Of a DNA stretch of 64,000 nt, positions 33,847 to 41,809 are shown one piece after another (position 1 is the first letter of the stretch; every line of letters starts with the position of its first letter). The stretch covers positions 85,899 through 149,898 of the forward strand of contig NZ_FNAC01000005.1 in assembly GCF_900101705.1 (NCBI RefSeq), in the 5' to 3' direction. The notes under the pieces were generated by a model. The model was not told the origin of the DNA, did not search any database, and worked only from the letters and a program-made list of their open reading frames with translations. This DNA comes from Algoriphagus faecimaris (GTDB lineage Bacteria; Bacteroidota; Bacteroidia; Cytophagales; Cyclobacteriaceae). Position numbers and translations under genes: made by a program.

Positions 33847-34572
33847 ATGCGGAAATTTATTTTTTCTTGGGGCTTATGTATGGTTTTGACGGTTTCGTCA
33901 ATAGCCCAGACTGTCAATGACAATCTGGCCAATCTTGACCGATATCAGGAAGAATTGCCTTTTTTTCAAGAATTGATCACTGGAGCACAATATCCCGAAC
34001 CACCCCGGAAATATGATGGATTTCCTTTTTTGGATAGCCGTACTTTCACCGAGGGAGGCTTGACTATCAACAGGGTGTTTTATCCTAATGTGCCCTTACT
34101 TTACGATATCCGGTTTGATCAGGTGGTTACCTTTCACCCGCTTTTTTCACAAAAGTTGCTCATCAATCCTTCTAAAATTGATGCCTTTGTTTTGGGGGAG
34201 GATCGGGAGTTTATTCAATTGAAAGGGAACGAAGGGTATTATTATAACAGAAACAGTTTTTATGAACTCATAGAGGAGGGGGACAATTATCGCCTGCTCT
34301 CGAAGCATTACAAAGAAGAAAAGCCTACCCGCGAGATAGGGGAATATGTGGGCTATTATGTAGAATATGAAGACTTTTTTCTTGAGAAAGAAGGCCGCTT
34401 TTTCCCAATGAAAAAGAAAAAAGATGCCATCAAACTTCTTCAAGTTGAAAAGAAAGCAGTACGTGAGCATCTGATCCGGCAGGGTGTTTACTTTAATCAA
34501 AGTCCTCGGGAGTTTTTAGCGAAGCTTCTTCAATTAGCTTCTCAATCCAATAGTTCTCATGAAGAAAATTAA
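33847..34572 (+). CDS. Exported protein, first gene of TonB receptor operon
   Basis: 241 residues with a signal peptide (about 1-20, ending SIAQ). The mature part is Tyr/Phe/Glu rich (EGYYYNRNSFYELIEEGDNY) and has a Lys-rich stretch near 192-200 and a C-terminal helix. I do not recognise a family. It overlaps the TonB-dependent receptor by 14 bp, so translation is probably coupled and the two products are likely to act together at the envelope. Confidence 0.75.
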   Translation: MRKFIFSWGLCMVLTVSSIAQTVNDNLANLDRYQEELPFFQELITGAQYPEPPRKYDGFPFLDSRTFTEGGLTINRVFYPNVPLLYDIRFDQVVTFHPLFSQKLLINPSKIDAFVLGEDREFIQLKGNEGYYYNRNSFYELIEEGDNYRLLSKHYKEEKPTREIGEYVGYYVEYEDFFLEKEGRFFPMKKKKDAIKLLQVEKKAVREHLIRQGVYFNQSPREFLAKLLQLASQSNSSHEEN

Positions 34573-37306
34573 GTTTTTGTTTTTACTCTGCCTTATTTGG
34601 ATCGGGCAGGATTTGAAAGCACAGGAGGTGAAGCGGTTTTCTGGCTTTTTTGCAGGAATGCCCTTCGAGCGTTTTGCAGAACGCATTGAGTCCGAAAGTG
34701 ATTACCGGTTTTTTTACGAAAAAGAACAGCTTTCTGAGATTTCGGTGAATCTTCAGGCAAATGAAAGTAAGCTCGAAGATTTACTGGTTACCGTATTTGC
34801 AGAAACTGACTTAAAATTTGCAATCTCTAGGGACAAAAAGGTATTCATCACTAAAGGGGAAAGGATGAATGTCAATTTTTCACAGGGCTATTTTAACCTT
34901 CGAAGCGAAGCCGAGAGTGGAGAGGCAGCGATGGAGAGTGGCACCGAACTAGGAGCTTTTGCTAGAAATATGCGTTTCGAAATTGGTAAGGACAAAGTGG
35001 ACCCTAATCGCAGTACTGCCACCTTGCAAGGAACTGTTCTGAATATTGACAATGGGGAGCCTCTTTTAGGGACGGTGATATTTGAGCGGGAGAACTTCGT
35101 CCAAGCGATCACCGATGAAAATGGTAAGTATAGTATCGAACTTCCAAAAGGAAGACACACCCTCGTGGTACAAAATCCGGGAGGCTATCAAGAACAACGG
35201 CAAATTGCGCTTTTTGGAGATGGTGTATTGGACATGGAAGTCCAGGAGAGTTTTCTTTCTCTGGATGAGATTGTGGTGAGTTCGGGCGCTTTGAGTAATG
35301 TGAACAAACTGGATATGGGTGTACAGTCTATCAGCATGGCTCAAGTGAAGCGCCTTCCTGCCATTTTGGGAGAGGTAGATGTCATTCGGGGAGTATTGAC
35401 TATGCCGGGTGTTAATACAGTGGGAGAGGCTAGTGTAGGATTCAATGTCCGCGGTGGAGCAGCTGATCAAAACCTGATCCTGTATAATCAGTCTACCGTA
35501 TTCAATCCAGCGCATGTTTTTGGATTTTTCTCAGCATTCAATCCGGATATGGTCTCGGGGGTAGAATTATTCAAAGGTTCGGTGCCTGTCAACTATGGAG
35601 GTCGGCTCTCTTCAGTGCTTCAGGTAGAGCCTAAGTTTGGTCGGTCAGATAAAATAGGCGGAAGTGGAGGGGTAGGAATCATGACAGGAAGGTTAAGTCT
35701 GGAAGGGCCCATTGGGGAAAAGACCACTTTTATTGTGGGGGGAAGAACTACCTATTCCAACTGGGCACTGGATCTATTGGATGATGAAGCAGCTCTTAAT
35801 GGTTCTAGAGCATCGTTTTACGACTTGAATGCCAATATTCGCCATGAATTTGATGAAAAAAATCAATTAGAAATTACCTCCTACCTATCTGAAGATGAAT
35901 TCGGGTTTGATCAGGATACCACCTATTCCTACCGAAACACCAATATTGCCGCCACATGGAGACATTTCTTCAATGAGCAGCTAGAAGGGAAGCTTACCTT
36001 GGGTTATGACGCTTATGAATTTGGAATAGTTGGCGAAGATAATCCGCTGAATGCATATCAATTTAACTTTGATGTGAAGCAGCTTCATGCCCGTGCAGAT
36101 TTTGAGTATCGAAAAGGAGAAAATCACCTTTATAAATTTGGTCTACATGCCATTCAATATGACTTAAACCCCGGGTCAAATCAACCTTTTGGATCGGAAT
36201 CCATCGTCATTCCAGAGCGGATCGATAATGAAAAAGCAAGAGAAATTTCCTTGTATTTCGGAGACGAGTATACCTTCAGTGAAAGACTATCGGTGAGTTT
36301 TGGAGGTAGATACATGTTTTACCAGCTTTATGGGCCGATGACCGTCAACGAGTACGTGCCTGATGCACCGATTACCGAAAGTAATGTCATTGGTGAGCAG
36401 TTCTATGGTCAAGGCGAAACTGTTCAAACGTATCATGGACCAGAATTCCGGGTTTCCGGACGCTACACACTGACCAATCAGTCCTCGGTTAAGCTTGGGT
36501 TTAATACCATGAGGCAGAATATTCATTTGCTTTCCAATACCTCGGCAATAGCTCCGACGGATAGCTGGAAACTGAGTGATCGATACATTAAGCCTCAAAC
36601 TGGCGGACAAGCTTCGCTGGGCTATTATAGGAATATGGCGCTGAACACCTTGGAGTTTTCGGCCGAAGTGTACTATCGCTATATGAATAATCTCTTGGAT
36701 TATCGTTCTGGAGCCACCCTCATCTTGAATGAAAATATTGAACAGGATGTACTGAATTCAGTAGGGAAAGCCTATGGAATTGAGCTCTTGCTCAAGAAAA
36801 CCACGGGTAATTTGACCGGTTCCTTGGCTTATACCTATTCGCGCTCACTACTTCAGACCTCTGACGAACCAAGTATAGAGAAGATCAATGCCGGTCGTTT
36901 TTATTCCAGTAATTTTGATCAGCCTCATCACGTGATTTTGGTAGCCAATTATGAATTGAGCAAGCGTATAAATACATCGATTAATGGCAATTACAGTTCA
37001 GGAAGACCAGTGACTTTGCCTATTGCTAAGTTTGATTATGCAGGTTCAGAACGGGTTTATTTCTCTGATCGAAACGCCTATCGTATTCCTGATTATTTCC
37101 GAATTGATATTTCTGTTAATCTAGAGGGTAATCATAAAGTTCGAAAATTGGCACATTCTTCTTGGTCGGTAGGTGTCTACAATGTTTTGGGTAGAAGTAA
37201 TCCCTACTCGGTGTATTATACTCCTGTAGAAGGACAGTTGAGAGGCTATCAGTTATCTATTTTTGCGCGTCCTATTCCATTTATCACCTATAATTTCAAG
37301 TTTTAA
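34559..37306 (+). CDS. TonB-dependent outer-membrane receptor
   Basis: 915 residues. Order of parts: signal peptide (1-21, ending LKAQ); a secretin/TonB N-terminal (STN) domain near 28-93 (FERFAERIESESDYRFFYEK), typical of receptors that signal to anti-sigma factors; a carboxypeptidase-like regulatory domain (about 148-235, GTVLNIDNGEPLLGTVIFER); the plug (about 236-370, VDVIRGVLTMPGV and FNVRGGAADQNLILYN); and a 22-strand-type barrel ending in NFKF. No anti-sigma or ECF gene is next to it, despite the STN domain. The DUF4249 gene follows with a 1-bp overlap. The substrate is unknown. Confidence 0.93.
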   Translation: MKKIKFLFLLCLIWIGQDLKAQEVKRFSGFFAGMPFERFAERIESESDYRFFYEKEQLSEISVNLQANESKLEDLLVTVFAETDLKFAISRDKKVFITKGERMNVNFSQGYFNLRSEAESGEAAMESGTELGAFARNMRFEIGKDKVDPNRSTATLQGTVLNIDNGEPLLGTVIFERENFVQAITDENGKYSIELPKGRHTLVVQNPGGYQEQRQIALFGDGVLDMEVQESFLSLDEIVVSSGALSNVNKLDMGVQSISMAQVKRLPAILGEVDVIRGVLTMPGVNTVGEASVGFNVRGGAADQNLILYNQSTVFNPAHVFGFFSAFNPDMVSGVELFKGSVPVNYGGRLSSVLQVEPKFGRSDKIGGSGGVGIMTGRLSLEGPIGEKTTFIVGGRTTYSNWALDLLDDEAALNGSRASFYDLNANIRHEFDEKNQLEITSYLSEDEFGFDQDTTYSYRNTNIAATWRHFFNEQLEGKLTLGYDAYEFGIVGEDNPLNAYQFNFDVKQLHARADFEYRKGENHLYKFGLHAIQYDLNPGSNQPFGSESIVIPERIDNEKAREISLYFGDEYTFSERLSVSFGGRYMFYQLYGPMTVNEYVPDAPITESNVIGEQFYGQGETVQTYHGPEFRVSGRYTLTNQSSVKLGFNTMRQNIHLLSNTSAIAPTDSWKLSDRYIKPQTGGQASLGYYRNMALNTLEFSAEVYYRYMNNLLDYRSGATLILNENIEQDVLNSVGKAYGIELLLKKTTGNLTGSLAYTYSRSLLQTSDEPSIEKINAGRFYSSNFDQPHHVILVANYELSKRINTSINGNYSSGRPVTLPIAKFDYAGSERVYFSDRNAYRIPDYFRIDISVNLEGNHKVRKLAHSSWSVGVYNVLGRSNPYSVYYTPVEGQLRGYQLSIFARPIPFITYNFKF

Positions 37307-38463
37307 TGAAGCGATTAGCATATCTATTTTTTTTAAATCTATTGGCTTTTGGAGCTTGTAGGGAGCCTTTTGAGCCTGAGATAGATGAGGTTGACCTAGA
37401 TGTTTTGGTAGTGGAAGGCTATTTGGATTCCGATGGATCTAGGAGTTTGATTTCGCTGAGCTATACCCGTCCTATTCAAGCCAACTCCATGCAATTGTCA
37501 CCTGTAGAAGGAGCCACGCTTTACTTGGAAAGTTCTACTGGAGACCGCTATCCACTCAGTGATATAGGAGGAGGAAGTTATCAGTTTGAAGAAAACATCA
37601 GCGAACAGGATCAGTATAAGTTGCGGATTTTTCTGCCCAATGGAAACAGTTATTCTTCCGATGATATGACTCCGATAATTACCCCAGATATTATAGATGT
37701 TGGGTTTGAGCGAAATGAAGAGGGAGTCGAGATCTTTCTTACTACAAAGGGTGATCAGAATGCGGATGATTTTCTTTGGACCTATGAGGAAACTTGGGCT
37801 TTTCGACCGCCATTTCCCTCTCAGGTGAAATATGTACCGGAAACACAAGCTGTAGTTCTGAGAAATCCTGATGAACGCATAGATCTTTGCTACAAGAGCG
37901 AGCGAAATTCTGATTTGTTGCTAGAAACCTCTTCTCGGTTCGAAGATCAATTTGTTTTTCGTCAAGCAATTAATCAGATCAATGAAGGAGATGAACGCCT
38001 ATCTCTTCGATATAGTATTTTGATTTCGCAGATGGCATTGAGCAAAGATGCTTCAGAGTTTTGGGAAATCTTAAAAAAGAATACCGATGATTTAGGCTCG
38101 ATTTTCAGCCCATTGCCATCGATTATTCGGGGCAATATTACCAATGATCAGAACCCCGATGCACCCGTCATCGGTCAAGTTAGTATTGGGAAGGTCCGGC
38201 AGCAACGCTTATTTATTGACTTGAGAGACGTGGTTCCGTGGAGGGCCGTGGTACCTGAGTATTTTGGCTGTATCCAAGAACCAGATACAGTATTGGTCAG
38301 GGACTATGATTCCTTTTTCCGATCAGGGGGCAACCTCCCCACTCTTCCGATTTTTACCGAGAATGGGATTGAGCCCATTGGCTATCGCTACGCTTCTGCT
38401 TCCTGTGTGGACTGTACCCGTCGGGGAAGTAATGTAAAACCTGATTTTTGGGAGGATTTATGA
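37306..38463 (+). CDS. DUF4249 family outer-membrane lipoprotein
   Basis: 385 residues starting MKRLAYLFFLNLLAFGAC; C18 is the lipobox cysteine. The following EPFEPEIDEVDLDVLVVEGY and the pattern ISLSYTRPIQ fit DUF4249, a family usually encoded beside TonB-dependent receptors of this type in Bacteroidota. It may be a surface partner of the receptor, by analogy with SusD, but no function is established that I know of. It shares the A of a TAATG with the receptor and overlaps the next gene (ATGA). Confidence 0.87.
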   Translation: MKRLAYLFFLNLLAFGACREPFEPEIDEVDLDVLVVEGYLDSDGSRSLISLSYTRPIQANSMQLSPVEGATLYLESSTGDRYPLSDIGGGSYQFEENISEQDQYKLRIFLPNGNSYSSDDMTPIITPDIIDVGFERNEEGVEIFLTTKGDQNADDFLWTYEETWAFRPPFPSQVKYVPETQAVVLRNPDERIDLCYKSERNSDLLLETSSRFEDQFVFRQAINQINEGDERLSLRYSILISQMALSKDASEFWEILKKNTDDLGSIFSPLPSIIRGNITNDQNPDAPVIGQVSIGKVRQQRLFIDLRDVVPWRAVVPEYFGCIQEPDTVLVRDYDSFFRSGGNLPTLPIFTENGIEPIGYRYASASCVDCTRRGSNVKPDFWEDL

Positions 38464-40094
38464 ATAAGATATTAGTCAATAAATCAGTTTGCCTGCTGAT
38501 TTTATTTCTATTGATAGGGCCAAAATGGTCAGTAGGCCAAGAGTTGGTTAAGGAGGAAGTCTCTTTTTCCATCCCTAAAACGCTTTATTTTACTGGAGAA
38601 AAAATCTGGATTGATGCTTCTGTGCTTCAAAATGGGAAAGCGAGCAGTTCTCAAGTAGTGTATGCAGAACTTTTGGATAGACAAAATCAATCAGTCTACT
38701 TGGAGAAGTTTTTATTGGAAGAGGGATCGGTGTTTCACTTTCTTAAGATTCCTGGAGAATTGGTATCTGATCATTATTTGCTTCGCGTGTATACTAGAAT
38801 CAGTCCTCTCTTAGCTGTTGAAAATGGCCTGAAACAACAATTTGTAACCGTCTTTAATCCTCAAAAGCCCCCCAAAGTAAGCTTAGATTCGCAAGCACGT
38901 TTTTTGGAAGGCAAAACAGGGTCTTCGGAAATCCGACTCTCCAAACACCGACTTTCCCCCGGTGAGACATTGACTGTCAATTTATCCTCTGCGGCAGAGA
39001 TCAAAGAAGTGCGTGTGGCTCTCAGAAATCCTTATTTAGAGTTTGATTCTCAGATTCCCTCTTCAAAAATTTATGATTCTGAAGTGAAGGGTGAATTGAT
39101 CCCGGAGCTTTTTGGACATGTAGTTCATGCTCAGGTAGATCCTAGACAGGTGGATACTACCAAGGTTTATTTTCTCTCCGTTCATGGGGTAGAGTCCGCG
39201 CTTTATACAGATCGTCCAGACAGAGATGGCGCTTTGTATTTTGACATAGGAGGATTAAAGCACTGGAATTTTGTGATTGCACAAGCAGATCAAAACGAGA
39301 GTCTGCTGGATTTTGAACTGCAATCTCCCGTCGTAAAAACTCAGTTTAAATCAGATTTTGAATTTCCCGAGTTGGTGATAACTGCTGATGAGGAAGCTTT
39401 TTTGCAGCAGCTTCTGCTAAGTAGCGGTATTCAAAGCTTCTATTCGGAAAAATACGCACAAGAACCAGTGCCTGTGGTGACGGGCTTTGTGGCAGACCGG
39501 ACCTTTATGCTGGATGACTATACGCGATTTGAATCTGTGGAAACCGTCATCAAAGAATACGTCCCGATGGTCTCGGTAAGGACGAGACAGGGGAAAAAAG
39601 AGTTTAGATCCATTAATGAGTTTGGGGCTGTTTTTGAAAAAAATCCTCTGATGCTGGTTGATGGGATGCCTGTTTTTGACTCCGATCAGTTAGCGGCATT
39701 CAATCCACAGCGTTTCGAACGTTTAGATGTTTTGGCAAGAAAATTTTTCCTGAACGAGCAAGAATATGAAGGTGTATTGAGTTTTTCTTCTTACAAAAGC
39801 GACGTGGGAGGCTTTCCATTACCGAGTAATGCGATTTTTTCTCAATACAAAGGAATACAATTGCCTATAGAATTAAAGCGGTCTATTGCTGAAATGCCGG
39901 ACAGCTCATTTGGTGATTTTCGCTCTATTCTGTACTGGTCTGCTGATCCTTTGAGGCAATTGCCTTCCGGTCAAACCTTGGAAATCCAGACCTCACAAGT
40001 ATGGGGGGCTTTTGAAGTGGTCCTTTTGACCCTGTCAAAAGAGGGGGAAGTTCACGAAGAAAGGAAGTACTTCACCGTGGAGAATAATCCCTGA
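38460..40094 (+). CDS. Exported protein with MG2-like and TonB-plug-like parts
   Basis: 544 residues from the ATG at 38460, which overlaps the DUF4249 stop as ATGA; an in-frame TTG at 38448 is less likely. GGAGG lies 4 nt before the ATG. Signal peptide about 1-26. Residues about 31-113 resemble an alpha-2-macroglobulin MG2 domain (TLYFTGEKIWIDASVLQNGK; ending YLLRVYTR). Residues about 393-448 resemble a TonB plug fragment (NPLMLVDGMPVFDSDQL; FERLDVLARKFF), without any barrel after it. It is the last gene of the four-gene operon. Its role is unknown; it may dock on the receptor. Confidence 0.75.
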   Translation: MNKILVNKSVCLLILFLLIGPKWSVGQELVKEEVSFSIPKTLYFTGEKIWIDASVLQNGKASSSQVVYAELLDRQNQSVYLEKFLLEEGSVFHFLKIPGELVSDHYLLRVYTRISPLLAVENGLKQQFVTVFNPQKPPKVSLDSQARFLEGKTGSSEIRLSKHRLSPGETLTVNLSSAAEIKEVRVALRNPYLEFDSQIPSSKIYDSEVKGELIPELFGHVVHAQVDPRQVDTTKVYFLSVHGVESALYTDRPDRDGALYFDIGGLKHWNFVIAQADQNESLLDFELQSPVVKTQFKSDFEFPELVITADEEAFLQQLLLSSGIQSFYSEKYAQEPVPVVTGFVADRTFMLDDYTRFESVETVIKEYVPMVSVRTRQGKKEFRSINEFGAVFEKNPLMLVDGMPVFDSDQLAAFNPQRFERLDVLARKFFLNEQEYEGVLSFSSYKSDVGGFPLPSNAIFSQYKGIQLPIELKRSIAEMPDSSFGDFRSILYWSADPLRQLPSGQTLEIQTSQVWGAFEVVLLTLSKEGEVHEERKYFTVENNP

Positions 40095-40100
40095 TGAGCT

Positions 40101-41759
40101 TTATTTCTTTTTAAGTTCATTGCCCAAAAACTCGCCAAGCTTTTTCTGGTAATAGGTAGAATCCGTAGGATACTCTGGGATGAGGTCCTTCTTTTCCGGG
40201 AAAGATTCCATATGGAGTGTCTGTGTCGGGAATGCAAAACGAACTCCAAGTGAATTGGCTAATTTGACTATTTGAATCAAGACTTCATGCCTTGCTCTTA
40301 ATTCATCAGGCCACCCAGGTACCTCGAAAAAGATATAAAACATGATGTCTTGACTATAAGCTGACAGGCTGTTGAAATACACATGGTAATAATCCTTTCT
40401 GGTATCAGGGTGAGCGAGGACGATTTCTTTAAGTCCTTTGACAAACTCCTCAATTAAAAGTGGAGGGGTGTCGTAGGTGATAGTTAGGGTCGTGTAAAAG
40501 CGCCTATACCTTCTCAGTCCATGGTTATCGAGTACAGCATCGGCTATTTTTCCGTTAGGTACATACATCAGGGAATTTCTGAAGGTTCGGATTCGAGTCG
40601 AGCGGAAGCCCACCTCCTCCACTGTCCCATCTATATCTCCGGAGGTAATCCAATCACCTACTTGAAATGGTTTATCGATGAAAATCATCACAGAACCGAA
40701 GAAGTTTTTGATCGTGTCTTGAGCCGCCAAAGCGATAGCGACACCACCAATGGAGAGACCTGTCAAGAAAGGAATGATATCTAGATTAAGTCCATCTCGG
40801 AGGATGAAAAGTGTACCGATCAAGACTACAAAAGCTTTGAGTGTCTTTCGCATCAGTGGGACTAGCTGGTCATCCAGCGTAGACTCTGTTTTGGTGGCTA
40901 GACGTGCAAAATAAACAGCAACGACATTAACCAGTTTGTAAAATGCGAGCGTAATCAGGAAAGGCTTTAGAGTATTGAGAATGACCACAATCCAAGACCA
41001 AATTTCCACAGGAAGCTGCAGGACAGGCATAAAAATGGAAAGCAGCTGCACGATGAGATAGTAGGAGATAATCCTCGCTACAGGAAGAATGTAATTTTCT
41101 CCGATCTGTTGATATTCTAGTCGCTTGAAGAAGTAAACTAAGACCCTGTCAAGCAAAAACGTAAAGAAGAAATGAGATAGAAAAATAAGAAATATCAAAA
41201 GAAACATCCCGAACATCTGCCAAAGGTGCAGGCCGAGGTATTTCTCATTTCCGATTTTTGGGAGTAAATTAAGAAGCCTGTCAGTCCCATAGGGATAGGT
41301 CTCCTGATGCATGTCGGTAATCTGACTGACGGTGAAGGAGGAGAATTTCCACTGATTTCCCTTTTTTTCAAGAAAAATTCCGGGGATTTTTTGTTTGTCA
41401 AAGTAGTAGACCGATTCTTTCACCCCGGAAGTACTGTCTTGGTAAGAGGGTAGATTGGGTATACTACTCGTTCTGATAATGATTCCTTTCCCTTCCAAGA
41501 TTTGCTTAAGCTTGATGGTGAGGCGCTCGGACTCTTCCTTGAGCTCCTCCGGGATATCCAATGCTTTTGCGGCTTCTTTTGGTTTAAAGTTTCCTTCTTC
41601 CAGATTATAGAAAAAGGTCAGTGTGGTATAGTAAGGTGATGAAAGGTTGAGTTGATCAGAGATCTGCTCACTCATTGGTGAATCCTTTATCAGCTGAGCT
41701 TCACTGCTGAGTGAAAAGACAAGTAAAAAAAGAAGTAGGTATAGGGGTTTTCTCTGCAT
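40101..41759 (-). CDS. MscS-type mechanosensitive channel
   Basis: 552 residues from the ATG at 41759, which gives a signal peptide (MQRKPLYLLLFLLVFSLSSE). An upstream TTG in frame (41807) coincides with the -33 promoter element and is not a start. A periplasmic N-terminal part (to about 150) is followed by several membrane helices and the MscS core: pore helix region with GLSIGGVAIALAAQDTIKNF, then the beta domain (PFQVGDWITSGDIDGTVEEV and RTFRNSLMYVPNGKI). The conserved channel function is release of solutes on hypo-osmotic shock. Convergent with the envelope operon (6-bp gap). Confidence 0.92.
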   Translation of the reverse strand: MQRKPLYLLLFLLVFSLSSEAQLIKDSPMSEQISDQLNLSSPYYTTLTFFYNLEEGNFKPKEAAKALDIPEELKEESERLTIKLKQILEGKGIIIRTSSIPNLPSYQDSTSGVKESVYYFDKQKIPGIFLEKKGNQWKFSSFTVSQITDMHQETYPYGTDRLLNLLPKIGNEKYLGLHLWQMFGMFLLIFLIFLSHFFFTFLLDRVLVYFFKRLEYQQIGENYILPVARIISYYLIVQLLSIFMPVLQLPVEIWSWIVVILNTLKPFLITLAFYKLVNVVAVYFARLATKTESTLDDQLVPLMRKTLKAFVVLIGTLFILRDGLNLDIIPFLTGLSIGGVAIALAAQDTIKNFFGSVMIFIDKPFQVGDWITSGDIDGTVEEVGFRSTRIRTFRNSLMYVPNGKIADAVLDNHGLRRYRRFYTTLTITYDTPPLLIEEFVKGLKEIVLAHPDTRKDYYHVYFNSLSAYSQDIMFYIFFEVPGWPDELRARHEVLIQIVKLANSLGVRFAFPTQTLHMESFPEKKDLIPEYPTDSTYYQKKLGEFLGNELKKK

Positions 41760-41776
41760 AGCTTTCACAATTCTCA

Positions 41777-41807
41777 CAAAGGTAGTTAAATCGCTCTCCC
41801 AGCCCAA
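41777..41807 (-). promoter_or_regulatory. Promoter of the mscS-type gene
   Basis: On the minus strand TTG (41807-41805), a 20-bp spacer and TACCTTTG (41784-41777) match the Bacteroidota consensus. The -7 element is the same as at rpsL. The leader is about 13 nt and this fixes the start codon at 41759. Confidence 0.7.
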
Positions 41808-41809
41808 GT

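Noticed and set aside
38448..38459. TTG start for the MG2/plug-like protein
   Set aside because: ATG at 38460 overlaps the preceding stop as ATGA, has GGAGG at a short distance, and gives a normal signal peptide.
41760..41807. TTG start for the mechanosensitive channel
   Set aside because: The TTG is the -33 promoter element; the ATG at 41759 gives a signal peptide.
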